NCBI GenBank assembly: GCA_029851945.1
Contig: JARKUZ010000024.1
Coordinates: 14,497 to 78,496, forward strand
DNA: 64,000 bases
Direction: 5' to 3'
From: Terrisporobacter sp.
Lineage (GTDB): Bacteria > Bacillota_A > Clostridia > Peptostreptococcales > Peptostreptococcaceae
Positions 35,119 to 43,115 of the stretch are shown piece after piece (position 1 is the first letter of the stretch; each line of letters starts with the position of its first letter). The translations under genes were made by a program, and so were the position numbers. The notes below the pieces were generated by a model. That model had not been told where the DNA came from. It saw only the letters and a list, made by a program, of their open reading frames with translations, and searched no databases.

Positions 35119-35718
35119 TTAGTAAGCTAAGGCTTCTTCAATTTGACTAAAATCATGACGTATGATATCTACTAACTTAAATTCTTTATTTTCATACTCA
35201 TATTTAAATATACAACAGTTAGGTATTCCTTTTCTTCTTTCTTCTTTACCATTTTGCCAATTTGTTAAGAAGCAAAAAGATGCCAATCCATGAGATACAG
35301 CTAAAACCACATTATGATCTTCCTTTTCCATTATTTCAGTACAAGTTTTAACCATTCTTTCTCTAACTTGTGATACAGATTCCCCACCATAATCAAGAAA
35401 GAAATTTTCATACACTTTTTCGTCTACAGGTTTTAAATCTTCACTTTCACCTTCAAATATACCGAAGTTCATTTCTTTTAAACCTTTTAATCTTGTATAA
35501 GGTATACTCCCCTTAGTTGCAATTTCCAATGTGTCACAACATCTTTCTGATGAAGAACTATAAGCATGATCTATGTTAATATTTTCAAAATACTCTCCTG
35601 CTATTTCGGCTTGTTTTCTTCCTGTCTCTGTAAGTGGTGAATCACAATGTCCTTGCATTTTTCTCCTTAAATTAAATAAAGTTTGACCATGACGCATTAA
35701 GTATAATGTTTTTTTCAT
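35119..35718 (-). CDS. Histidine phosphatase family protein (phosphoglycerate mutase-like)
   Basis: Enzyme of 199 residues with the RHG signature LYLMRHGQTLFN, in which His10 takes the phosphate. Other branch residues are Arg in GHCDSPLTETGRKQA, the acid in LKEMNFGIFEGE and the second histidine in VLAVSHGLAS. This group comprises phosphoglycerate mutases and broad-specificity phosphatases such as PhoE and CobC; the insert with a long acidic loop (FEGESEDLKP) fits a phosphatase rather than glycolytic mutase. It is transcribed alone and its substrate is unknown. Confidence 0.9.
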   Translation of the reverse strand: MKKTLYLMRHGQTLFNLRRKMQGHCDSPLTETGRKQAEIAGEYFENINIDHAYSSSSERCCDTLEIATKGSIPYTRLKGLKEMNFGIFEGESEDLKPVDEKVYENFFLDYGGESVSQVRERMVKTCTEIMEKEDHNVVLAVSHGLASFCFLTNWQNGKEERRKGIPNCCIFKYEYENKEFKLVDIIRHDFSQIEEALAY

Positions 35719-35862
35719 ATTATTCCCCCTTATAACTATCTATTTTATGATATGTTAAAAATTATATAATTTTTAAATTTCTACAATAATTGTAAGATAA
35801 ACATTAAACAATTATATTAATAAATCTATTATACAAAATTAAAGTATCTTAACAAATTACTA

Positions 35863-36342
35863 CTAATTATTATTTTTTTGCTTATCTATAATGTTATCTA
35901 TTATGACAACTAAAGCTAATACAAAAGCTTCATCCTCAAAATCCACATCTATATAATAATTATCAGTAAAGGCGAAAAATTCTTTTGCAACCTTAGCTAT
36001 AAGTCTTCCACCTTGATATATTTTATAATTATAGTCAAAGTAATCACCTTGAATAGTTAAATCACCATATTTACTACTTACACTTAATTTATCCTTAAAA
36101 AAAGTAAACTTCTGACTTACTTGCGCTACCACATCATCATATTCAAATATCTCGTAATTAGACATAAATGTAAGCAATTTCTCCTTAGCTGAATAAAGTA
36201 CTCTTCCATTTTTTGATATATCAAATTGTAATCCAAAAGTTAAAAATTTATTATCTACAAAGTATACTTCTTCATCAAACTCATTTTTTATCCAAAAATC
36301 CTCTTTTATTTTGAAAAGTTTTGATTTCATATAATATCTCAT
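35863..36342 (-). CDS. YxjI/LOR family protein (phospholipid scramblase-like fold)
   Basis: Protein of about 159 residues starting MRYYMKSKLFKIKEDFWIKNE, the opening of the YxjI branch of the LURP-one-related family. The alternating strand pattern (VYFVDNKFLTFGLQFDI, VLYSAKEKLLTF, YEIFEYDDVVAQVSQKF, LIAKVAKEFFAFTDNYYIDV) matches a Tubby/scramblase-type twelve-stranded barrel with a central hydrophobic helix near the end (AFVLALVVIIDNII). The function of bacterial members is not known. The upstream ATG at 36354 lacks proper ribosome spacing, while GGATGGGG suits the ATG at 36342. Confidence 0.82.
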   Translation of the reverse strand: MRYYMKSKLFKIKEDFWIKNEFDEEVYFVDNKFLTFGLQFDISKNGRVLYSAKEKLLTFMSNYEIFEYDDVVAQVSQKFTFFKDKLSVSSKYGDLTIQGDYFDYNYKIYQGGRLIAKVAKEFFAFTDNYYIDVDFEDEAFVLALVVIIDNIIDKQKNNN

Positions 36343-36402
36343 ATAATTCCCCATCCTTTTACTTAGTTAAAGTATTTTATTATAGATTAACACATTTTAC
36401 TT

Positions 36403-36837
36403 TTATTTTATATACATGTTACTTTCTTGTAATTTTTTTACCTTTTCCAACTCTTCTATACATTCTTTAGCCTGATTATTATTTATATATATTAAACAGG
36501 ATACATCATCATTTCTTTCACTAATTCTAGTAGTTACTCTAATGTGATCCTCTAGTTGTTTAGTTTCAAACTTATATATTAAATCTAAATGACATTCCTT
36601 ATTATCTATAATTACATTTATACTGTTTTCTGGTATTTCCATATCCACATCTCTCTTAGTATCACTCTGAGATATATTTCCAAATTTAGTATACTTATAT
36701 GAATGACCTTTATAATCAAATCTATTACTTGTTTTAATTTGCTCGAGTATGTATTTTCCTTCTTCTACTTTGTTTTCAAAATCATCTTCTTCATAAAAAT
36801 AATATTTAGAAAAATAATCTAATTTATATTTACCCAT
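36403..36837 (-). CDS. Hypothetical protein, 144 residues
   Basis: Unrecognised, probably cytoplasmic, acidic and lysine-rich, with no signal or membrane segment. It has a beta-rich central part (SINVIIDNKECHLDLIYKF, HIRVTTRISE) and ends in a helix rich in Glu and Lys (AKECIEELEKVKKLQE). A good AGGAGG ribosome site precedes the ATG, which supports expression. It is 48 bases upstream of the YxjI-like gene on the same strand and could form an operon with it. No motif suggests a reaction. Confidence 0.65.
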   Translation of the reverse strand: MGKYKLDYFSKYYFYEEDDFENKVEEGKYILEQIKTSNRFDYKGHSYKYTKFGNISQSDTKRDVDMEIPENSINVIIDNKECHLDLIYKFETKQLEDHIRVTTRISERNDDVSCLIYINNNQAKECIEELEKVKKLQESNMYIK

Positions 36838-36905
36838 AATGTCCTCCTACTTAATTATTTAGAATTAGTATCTGCAAAATTTATGAAGTAAATTCTTTCA
36901 CTAAA

Positions 36906-36936
36906 AAAACTGCATCCTTAGTTAGAATGCAGTTTA
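36906..36936 (-). terminator. Intrinsic terminator after the NCS2 permease gene
   Basis: AAACTGCAT pairs with ATGCAGTTT, and a run of A to its left gives the T tract on the minus strand. Confidence 0.8.
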
Positions 36937-36955
36937 TTATTATTTATTAATTTTT

Positions 36956-38281
36956 CTAATTTACTATAAATGATTTTTTTATATCATTAAAATTAAATAC
37001 TATATTTAAAATTATGGCTGTAATACTAACCATAAATAAACCATTACTTAATAACATTGATAATAAGCTAGGAAATTGCTCAAATATATTAGGTACAACA
37101 GTAACTCCTACTCCTACAGCTAAACTTATGCCAACTATTGTAAAGTTCCCACCTGTAGAAAAATCTACCTTAGATAATATAGAGATTCCTGCTGTTAAGA
37201 TTATTCCAAATAATGATATTGTAGCTCCACCCATTACAGGCTTTGGTATTATAGTTATTAATGCTGCTACTTTAGGAAAAAATCCAATTATTATTAAAAA
37301 TAATCCTGCCATTTTTATTACATTTCTATTTTTAATATTAGTAAGCTCTATAAGTCCTACATTTTCATTAAACATAGTAGATGGTACTGAGCAAAATAAT
37401 CCAGCAACGATTTGCCCCATGGCAACTCCTCTTAGTCCTTTTATCTTTGTATTTGAATCAGTACTAGTTTTACATACTTCATCTAATACAGAAAATACTC
37501 CTATACACTGTATTAAATTTATTACACAGAAAATAGTCATCATAAGTATTGCATCTATCCTAAATTTTGGCATTCCAAATTTACCAGGATTTATTATTTC
37601 AAACCAACTTGCATCAGCTACAGGTGTTAAATCTACCATACCAAATCCAAATGATATTATAGTACCTGCTACTATTCCTATTAATAAAGATAATGATCTT
37701 ACAAGACCTTTTCCATATTGATTTAATAATACTATAATAATTAATACAAGTCCGCCTAACATAATATTTTCAATAGCTCCAAAGTTAGCTGCACCTTCTC
37801 CACCTGCTAAATCTTTAAATGCTACTGGTATTAAACTTATACCTATTAAAGTTACAAATGAACCTACTACTACATCTGGAAAAAATATTAATATCTTATC
37901 CATTAGAAAAGATATTGCAAAAATTAAGATTCCAGATCCTATTATTGCTCCAAATAATGTATCTAAGCCATATTGTCCACCGATTGATATCATAACTCCA
38001 AGAGGAGCAAATGATGCCCCCATTACCAGTGGTAGTTTAGAACCTATATTAGCAAACCCTAATGTTTGAATTAATACTGATATTCCGCTTGTAAAAAGAT
38101 TTGCTGATACTAAAAATGCTATGGTTTTATTATCTAAATTTAGCGCACTTCCTAAAATTAATGGTACTGCTATTGATGCAGGACACATTGTAAGAACGTG
38201 TTGAAATGCTAATATTAGTAATTTACCCTTAGATACTTTTTCTTCAAATACATCTGTACAACTAGAACTAATCGCTGACAT
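36956..38281 (-). CDS. NCS2 family nucleobase permease (xanthine/uracil/urate type)
   Basis: Membrane carrier of 441 residues with about 14 helices. It starts with AFQHVLTMCPASIAVPLILG, equivalent to the LGxQHxLAM motif of the family, and has MGASFAPLGVMISIGG in helix 3 and the substrate motif FNENVGLIELTNIKNRNV in helix 10 (NxGxxxxT), plus VMGGATISLFGIILTAGI. The QH pair and asparagine-glycine region are typical of purine rather than uracil carriers. It is cotranscribed with a nucleobase deaminase 43 bases upstream, so a purine such as guanine or xanthine is the likely substrate. Expression should be controlled by the HutC-type regulator through the palindrome at 38841-38862. Confidence 0.92.
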   Translation of the reverse strand: MSAISSSCTDVFEEKVSKGKLLILAFQHVLTMCPASIAVPLILGSALNLDNKTIAFLVSANLFTSGISVLIQTLGFANIGSKLPLVMGASFAPLGVMISIGGQYGLDTLFGAIIGSGILIFAISFLMDKILIFFPDVVVGSFVTLIGISLIPVAFKDLAGGEGAANFGAIENIMLGGLVLIIIVLLNQYGKGLVRSLSLLIGIVAGTIISFGFGMVDLTPVADASWFEIINPGKFGMPKFRIDAILMMTIFCVINLIQCIGVFSVLDEVCKTSTDSNTKIKGLRGVAMGQIVAGLFCSVPSTMFNENVGLIELTNIKNRNVIKMAGLFLIIIGFFPKVAALITIIPKPVMGGATISLFGIILTAGISILSKVDFSTGGNFTIVGISLAVGVGVTVVPNIFEQFPSLLSMLLSNGLFMVSITAIILNIVFNFNDIKKSFIVN

Positions 38282-38324
38282 ACTTTTCCCCCTATTTTAC
38301 CTTTTTATCAATATGTATTAATTT

Positions 38325-38807
38325 TTAAACCCAGTAACCTTCATGTACTTTTGCTGCCTCTTCTTCAACTGCTTCTACTGGTCCGATTACTACTATATCT
38401 TTTTGTCCTTTAGAAAATACATCCCTACATGGTAAATCAAAAGTTGGATTTTGGTCGTGGCTTCCAGTAAGCTCTAATAATCTTCTTTCTGTCATTCCAT
38501 ATACTACTCTACCTATGTTTGCCCAATATATTGCCCCAGCACACATTGCACATGGTTCTGCTGTAGTGTATAAAGTACAAGTCCATAAAAACTCTTTGCT
38601 ATATTCTTTTGATGCTCTTTCTGCAAGTGCTGCTTCTGCATGTCCTGTACATCTATGTTCTGTTATTTCAACATTTCCTTGTTCCATTAATATATTTCCA
38701 TCGGCATCTACTAATAATGCCCCAAAAGGTGTATTTCCACCTTCTCTTGCCATTTTTGATACTTCTATTGCTCTTCTTAAATAAAATTCATGATTTTTAT
38801 ATGCCAT
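38325..38807 (-). CDS. Nucleobase deaminase of the cytidine/guanine deaminase superfamily
   Basis: Zinc deaminase of 160 residues from the chosen start. The zinc and proton-shuttle motif is TGHAEAAL, with His56 and Glu58, and the second is TAEPCAMCAGAIYW, with Cys86 and Cys89. The C-terminal tail (HEGYW) resembles guanine deaminase GuaD-type proteins, where the tail closes the active site. Together with the NCS2 permease this suggests uptake and deamination of a purine, most simply guanine to xanthine. A frame extends five codons upstream, but GGGGGAAG is the ribosome site for the ATG at 38807. Confidence 0.88.
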   Translation of the reverse strand: MAYKNHEFYLRRAIEVSKMAREGGNTPFGALLVDADGNILMEQGNVEITEHRCTGHAEAALAERASKEYSKEFLWTCTLYTTAEPCAMCAGAIYWANIGRVVYGMTERRLLELTGSHDQNPTFDLPCRDVFSKGQKDIVVIGPVEAVEEEAAKVHEGYWV

Positions 38808-38837
38808 TATAACTTCCCCCAATATATTATTTAATAA

Positions 38838-38867
38838 ATTATAGGTAATACGTATTACCTATTTCAA
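38838..38867 (-). promoter_or_regulatory. Promoter with perfect palindrome in the spacer
   Basis: Read on the minus strand, TTGAAA (38862-38867), an 18-base spacer and TATAAT (38838-38843) make a near-consensus sigma-A promoter about 30 bases before the deaminase start. The spacer is the core AGGTAATACGTATTACCT, part of a perfect 22-bp palindrome at 38841-38862. A repressor bound here would block both promoter boxes. The HutC-type regulator at 39080 is the obvious candidate. Confidence 0.85.
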
Positions 38868-39016
38868 ATATATCAGATAACTAATATTTTTTCAACAGTT
38901 TTATGGAAAATTTATATAATTTCTACCTTAATAATTCGTTTTTATATGAACTATATTATGATTTATTACTTTCATTTTACGCATATAATAAATTTAATAA
39001 TTAAATATACAAAAAA

Positions 39017-39054
39017 ATGTAGAGAAGTTTGCATCCATCCAAACTTCTCTACAT
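39017..39054 (-). terminator. Intrinsic terminator after the HutC-type regulator gene
   Basis: ATGTAGAGAAGTTTG pairs perfectly over 15 bases with CAAACTTCTCTACAT around a CATCCATC loop. Seven A residues at 39011-39017 give the minus-strand T tract. Confidence 0.92.
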
Positions 39055-39079
39055 TCTCTGTAAAATTTCAAATAGTTAA

Positions 39080-39835
39080 TTATTCCATTAATCTTTGTCT
39101 TATTATATTAAATCTTATAAATGTAGTATCAATATATTCTTGTATATACATTACAGGTCTATCATTTTCATCAAAATTTATACCTTCTAAAAGCAAGAAT
39201 GATTTTACATTATCCTTACATTCAAATTGATTATTTAATTCATCATTCTCTAAATTTGTTATAGTTCCAATCTCAACCTTATCCCAACTTATCCTTATAT
39301 TAGCTTTATCTCTTAAAAAGTTGAATATTGAATCATCATATTTATCTAAATCATTACATTCATCTTTATGTTCCAATAAACTTAATGGGAAATAATCTAC
39401 ACAATAAGTACAAGGGTTTTCATCTGCATAAAAAATTTTTCTTGCCACCACTAATGGCTCATTTTCTTTTATTTTTAACAACTTACTTAAATTAAAATCA
39501 GCATTTATTATTTCATATCCTAAAGTCTTTATAGATGATTTATATCCACTACTTTCTATAATATTAGTAAATTGCCTTACCGGATTAAGTTGAGCTTTCA
39601 TTTGAAGAGCCTCACTATTTACAAAAGTACCTTTACCTTGCCTTCTAAATATTATACCTTCTGAAGCAAGCTCATTTAATGCAGATCTTATGGTAATTCT
39701 ACTTACACCTATTAATTGAGCCATATTTTCTTCACTTGGAAGTTTTGTGTCTTTTGATAAATCTAATGATTTTATGTATTTATATATAGAATCCTTTACT
39801 TCATCAGTAAGAGATTTACTTTTTATTCGTTGCAT
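39080..39835 (-). CDS. GntR family regulator, HutC/UTRA type
   Basis: Repressor of 251 residues. The winged helix (about 5-75) includes LTDEVKDSIYKYIKSLDLSKDTKLPSEENMAQLIGVSRITIRSALNELASEGIIFRRQGKGTFV, given here as its full extent over residues 8-70, and the UTRA domain follows (about 95-245), ending DTTFIRFNIIRQ. It sits upstream of the purine permease-deaminase operon on the same strand but has its own terminator, so it is a separate unit. Two perfect palindromes are near: one in the deaminase promoter and one (39849-39866) over its own ribosome-site region, fitting autoregulation. Confidence 0.9.
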   Translation of the reverse strand: MQRIKSKSLTDEVKDSIYKYIKSLDLSKDTKLPSEENMAQLIGVSRITIRSALNELASEGIIFRRQGKGTFVNSEALQMKAQLNPVRQFTNIIESSGYKSSIKTLGYEIINADFNLSKLLKIKENEPLVVARKIFYADENPCTYCVDYFPLSLLEHKDECNDLDKYDDSIFNFLRDKANIRISWDKVEIGTITNLENDELNNQFECKDNVKSFLLLEGINFDENDRPVMYIQEYIDTTFIRFNIIRQRLME

Positions 39836-39848
39836 TATGAATCCTCCT

Positions 39849-39866
39849 ACATATCAATTGATATGT
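39849..39866 (-). promoter_or_regulatory. Perfect 18-bp palindrome upstream of the regulator gene
   Basis: ACATATCAATTGATATGT is a perfect dyad between a TATAAT-like -10 (minus strand, near 39869-39874) and the GGAGGAT ribosome site of the regulator gene (about 39842-39847). Its place suits an autoregulatory operator. Its sequence differs from the palindrome at 38841. Confidence 0.7.
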
Positions 39867-39902
39867 TAAATTATACACCATAGTAAGGGTTTAATCCAAA
39901 TA

Positions 39903-40047
39903 AAAATTCGCTTCGCTCATGTCGCCAACGACTTTGTCCGTTGCTCAAAATTCGCTTCGCTCATGTCGCCAACGACTTTGTCCGTTGCTCAAAATTCGCT
40001 GCGCTTAAGCCACTGCGTGGGCGCTCCACTTCATGTTGCTAGCGACC
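39903..40047. repeat. GC-rich dispersed repeat, copy 2, with tandem 44-bp units
   Basis: Two identical 44-bp units (39903-39946 and 39947-39990) starting AAAATTCGCTTCGCTCATGT and ending CCGTTGCTC are followed by a diverged third unit with the CTTAAGCCACTGCGTGGGCG insert (39991-40047). Each contains the small dyad GTCGCCAACGAC. It is related to the element at 25362-25470 and lies between divergent genes. It is clearly richer in G and C than its surroundings. Confidence 0.85.
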
Positions 40048-40144
40048 TTTAAAAATATATCCGTTACTCTATAAATTCTGATACTTTTAATTTTATTTAT
40101 TCTGTTGTATTATATTATTCATGTTATGAATTTAGGAGGATATT

Positions 40145-40306
40145 ATGGAAGATATAACTGTTTCAATAGAAGAAATGATAGAGTTTATACACAGCAGATG
40201 TGCCGGTAATATATCTAAGGATGATATAGAGATGATTTTAGATTTACAGGAAGAGTTTTTAGCTTCTAAAGGCCTGATAGAAGTAGAAGAGGATGAAGTA
40301 TATTAA
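40145..40306 (+). CDS. Small acidic protein, 53 residues
   Basis: A short reading frame starts MEDITVSIEEMIEFIHSRC and ends EVEEDEVY. It is strongly acidic with two probable helices (about 8-18 and 24-42), separated by AGNISKDD. The AGGAGGA ribosome site seven bases before the ATG and the strong terminator directly after the stop mark it as a real, single-gene unit. I do not recognise a family. It could be an adaptor, an anti-factor or a small regulatory protein, but there is no direct evidence for any of these. Confidence 0.75.
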   Translation: MEDITVSIEEMIEFIHSRCAGNISKDDIEMILDLQEEFLASKGLIEVEEDEVY

Positions 40307-40326
40307 GTCATCTTTTACTCTAAAAC

Positions 40327-40359
40327 AAAAGGATGAACTTTGTGTAAGTTCATCCTTTT
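40327..40359. terminator. Bidirectional intrinsic terminator
   Basis: AAAAGGATGAACTT pairs perfectly with AAGTTCATCCTTTT over a TGTGT loop. It serves the 53-residue protein gene and the converging SH3b-3D gene. Confidence 0.93.
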
Positions 40360-40397
40360 TATAATACTATATGTTATTTTCATATGGTTGTTAGTAT

Positions 40398-41441
40398 TTA
40401 TTTTAATACCTGCAATGTTACAGTTCTAACTCCCCATTTTGTACAATCTGATTCAGTTGGCATGTATATATCTATTTTATTTCCTTTTATTCCTCCACCT
40501 GTATCTTCAGCAGTGAAAACTTTGTCTAATTCTTTTATATATACTTTAGTCCCATATGGTATTACCTTAGGATCCACAGCTATTGTTCCATATTTAGGTT
40601 TAGTTCCTGTAGCTGTTATTCCCCCACCTGTATATGCATAAGATTTAACAGTTAAAGTACTTGATACGTTTAATGATGAGTTAGATGATGAAGATGATGA
40701 ATTTAATGATATATAACTTCCACTTACCCATCCTGTTTTATTCCCTGCATATTTTATTTGATACCATCCATTACTTGATGCTAATATTTCTACTTTTGTT
40801 CCTCTTGAAAGTTTCCCTACTACGCTATTTGATGTAGATGCTCCACTTCTTACATTTAATGATGATGCTGTTACTGTTCCTGTACCTGATGCAGGAGTAC
40901 TTGTTGAAGTGTTTGATGAGTTATTTGAGCTTGTTCCTATGCTTATATAATCTCCACTTACCCATCCTGTTTTATTCCCTGCATATTTTATTTGATACCA
41001 TCCATTATTTGATGCTAATATTTCTACTTTTGTTCCTCTTGCAAGTTTTCCCACTATACTATTTGATGTAGATGCTCCACTTCTTACATTTAATGATGAT
41101 GCTGTTACTGTTCCTGTACCTGATGCAGAAGTACTTGCTGATCCATTTGAACTTGTTCCTTGGCTTATATAATCTCCGCTTGACCATCCTGTTTTATTTC
41201 CTGCATACTCTATTTGATACCATCCATTATCTGATGCTAATATTTCTACTTCAGTTCCTCTTTTAACTTTACCTACTACTTTATGTGATGTAGATGCTCC
41301 ACTTCTTACATTTAGTGATGATGCTGTTACTGTTCCTGTTGCAACCTCCGCAGCGTCTACTTTATCTATAGGCCCTTTAGCCCCCATTATTATCATTAAT
41401 GCTCCTACTACAGCAGCTTTTCTTATTCTTTTATTTAACAT
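40398..41441 (-). CDS. Secreted cell-wall protein: three SH3b repeats and a 3D domain
   Basis: Exported protein of about 347 residues. The signal peptide (about 1-32) ends near VDAAEV. Three bacterial SH3 repeats of about 65-75 residues each share the core TGTVTASSLNVRSGAS; they are joined by Ser/Gly/Thr linkers and should bind peptidoglycan. The C-terminal 3D domain, named for three aspartates, has them at about 290 (AVDPKVIP), 313 (AEDTGGGI) and 324 (KIDIYM), the MltA-like active site of lytic transglycosylases and of YocH/Rpf-like enzymes. The frame extends to 41498, but AGGAGG lies nine bases before the ATG at 41441. Two WalR-type boxes upstream suggest control by the WalRK cell-wall system. 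Confidence 0.9.
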   Translation of the reverse strand: MLNKRIRKAAVVGALMIIMGAKGPIDKVDAAEVATGTVTASSLNVRSGASTSHKVVGKVKRGTEVEILASDNGWYQIEYAGNKTGWSSGDYISQGTSSNGSASTSASGTGTVTASSLNVRSGASTSNSIVGKLARGTKVEILASNNGWYQIKYAGNKTGWVSGDYISIGTSSNNSSNTSTSTPASGTGTVTASSLNVRSGASTSNSVVGKLSRGTKVEILASSNGWYQIKYAGNKTGWVSGSYISLNSSSSSSNSSLNVSSTLTVKSYAYTGGGITATGTKPKYGTIAVDPKVIPYGTKVYIKELDKVFTAEDTGGGIKGNKIDIYMPTESDCTKWGVRTVTLQVLK

Positions 41442-41579
41442 ATCAATTCCTCCTATAAATACTTGATTTATATTAAGGTTAAAATTTATCTGTTCCATGT
41501 ATTCAATTGCTTTTTATGTAACCTTATACATATATAATATTACATTTCTGTAACTTTTTAAAGTGTTTTTTGTAAATTT

Positions 41580-41596
41580 ATTACAAAATAGTTACA
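41580..41596 (-). promoter_or_regulatory. WalR-type box B
   Basis: Read on the minus strand: TGTAAC-TATTT-TGTAAT, an exact match to the WalR (YycF) consensus TGTWAH-N5-TGTWAH. It lies about 140 bp before the start of the SH3b-3D gene and points towards it, as expected for an activated cell-wall hydrolase gene. Confidence 0.7.
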
Positions 41597-41621
41597 AGAT
41601 TTTAAGTGTCAAAAAAATAAC

Positions 41622-41669
41622 AAAAGACATTATGCTAGTAATTTCAATATATTCAGCACAATGTCTTTT
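41622..41669. terminator. Intrinsic terminator downstream of tldE
   Basis: AAAAGACATTATGCT pairs with AGCACAATGTCTTTT, with one mismatch, then a T run on the right and A run on the left. It ends the tldDE operon on the minus strand. Confidence 0.85.
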
Positions 41670-41723
41670 TATTAATTTTATTAAATAATTTTTTTATTTT
41701 TTTACTACTTTGTTACACTTATA

Positions 41724-41740
41724 GTTACATTTTGTTAACA
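41724..41740 (-). promoter_or_regulatory. WalR-type box A
   Basis: On the minus strand: TGTTAA-CAAAA-TGTAAC, again an exact consensus match. A further TGTAAC half-site lies six bases on (41712-41717). It precedes the tldE terminator, so its use for the SH3b-3D gene is less certain than that of box B. Confidence 0.5.
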
Positions 41741-41771
41741 TTTAACTTCATAATTTTATATTTATAATTGA

Positions 41772-43115
41772 TTATTTTCCTGCTATAGAAAGTCCTTCAA
41801 CAATCACTGATGGAGAACCAACATTACTCATAGGGAACTTTAAATCATCTCCTATAGATACTATATTTTTAAGCAAATCAAAATAATTACCAGCCAAAGT
41901 TATTTGCTCAACTGGGAATGACTTCTTTCCACCTTCAACATAGAATCCTTTTGCTGCCAGTGAGAAATCTCCACTTACAGTATTAGCTCCCGAGTGAAGT
42001 CCTGCTAAGTCTGTGATTATTACCCCTTCTCCAATTTCCTTCATCAGATCATCAAATGACATACTCCCCTTTTGTAGATATAGATTACTTTCACTTACTC
42101 CCACAGATGAGGCATAAGAAGACTTAAATCCATTACCAGTAGTTTTTACACCTTGTTTATGGGCAGTTTTTAAGTTATGAAGTAATGTTACTAATTTTCC
42201 ATTTGAAACTAATCCCTTTGTAAATGTGGCTACACCTTCATCATCGAAAGGAGCTGATGCAAGACCACCATCCATTAGCGGATCATCAATTATTGTAACA
42301 ACTTCAGATGCTATCATTTCACCTTCTTTACCTTTTAGAAGTGATAGACCTTTTTGAGCTGCATCACCACTGAATGTACATGCAAATGTTTCTAAAAGTT
42401 GAACCATTGCTTCATTGTAAATTATAGTTTTATAACTTCCTGATGATATACTTTTTCCACCTAATTTAGATAAAGCCTCCTTAACACCTTCTTTGGCAAT
42501 TTTAGCAGGATTTACTTCATCTATAGAAGATGCTACCACATATCCTACTCCATCATTTTTTCCATTTTCATCTTCTACTACTGGTACTACATAAGATGTA
42601 AGGATATTGTCTTTATTAGAAAGTTCTAGACCTTTCGTATTATATATACCATAATTTGATGAAGAATAAGAAATCTTGCATCCATTGATATTTACAACCT
42701 TGTCACAGTAATTCTTAGCTTCTTTTTCCAAATCTAAAGCTAAATCTATCATTTTTGCTGGGTCTATATTTTCTAATTCTTTAGAGTAAGTTTTTACTTC
42801 ACTATATTTTCCATCACCTTCATATATAAATTGAACATCTTCATTTTCAATTAAGGCAGCACTATTTTTTGCACTGTTTATCAACATATCTATTGCAGAT
42901 TCATCAAGTATTTCAGTGAAAGAATAACCCATTTTTCCATTTATTTTTCCTCTAAAAGAAAGTCCAAATGATTTAGATAAATTATATTTTTCAACTTCTC
43001 CTTCATATACACTGATACTTATACTTTCGCCATCACTATAATAAACTTCACATTCATTAAATCCGCTATCTATTGCTTTTTTAAATAATAAATTCTTAAA
43101 CTCTGAAAAATTCAT
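41772..43115 (-). CDS. tldE: TldE/PmbA-like metalloprotease subunit
   Basis: Partner subunit of 447 residues in the TldD-TldE heterodimeric peptidase. Like other TldE proteins it keeps the fold but lacks the metal-binding HExxxH. Recognisable segments are SFGLSFRGKINGKMGYSFTE near residue 50, SGDAAQKGLSLLKGKEGE, the DEGVATF region and TVSGDFSLAAKGFYVEGGK near the end. TldDE degrades unfolded peptides inside the cell and is known to mature microcin B17 and other RiPP precursors. Its start immediately follows the stop of tldD, so the two are coupled. No RiPP precursor was seen in this window. Confidence 0.92.
   Translation of the reverse strand: MNFSEFKNLLFKKAIDSGFNECEVYYSDGESISISVYEGEVEKYNLSKSFGLSFRGKINGKMGYSFTEILDESAIDMLINSAKNSAALIENEDVQFIYEGDGKYSEVKTYSKELENIDPAKMIDLALDLEKEAKNYCDKVVNINGCKISYSSSNYGIYNTKGLELSNKDNILTSYVVPVVEDENGKNDGVGYVVASSIDEVNPAKIAKEGVKEALSKLGGKSISSGSYKTIIYNEAMVQLLETFACTFSGDAAQKGLSLLKGKEGEMIASEVVTIIDDPLMDGGLASAPFDDEGVATFTKGLVSNGKLVTLLHNLKTAHKQGVKTTGNGFKSSYASSVGVSESNLYLQKGSMSFDDLMKEIGEGVIITDLAGLHSGANTVSGDFSLAAKGFYVEGGKKSFPVEQITLAGNYFDLLKNIVSIGDDLKFPMSNVGSPSVIVEGLSIAGK

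Noticed and set aside
38823..39016. Possible purine riboswitch upstream of the deaminase-permease operon
   Set aside because: The conserved purine aptamer blocks are absent; control is explained by a promoter palindrome and a HutC-type repressor.
40680..41340. Regularly spaced near-identical DNA blocks, CRISPR-like at first sight
   Set aside because: The blocks are in-frame SH3b domain repeats of a secreted protein; period and content follow codons, and no unique spacers are present. The same holds for 50290-50930.
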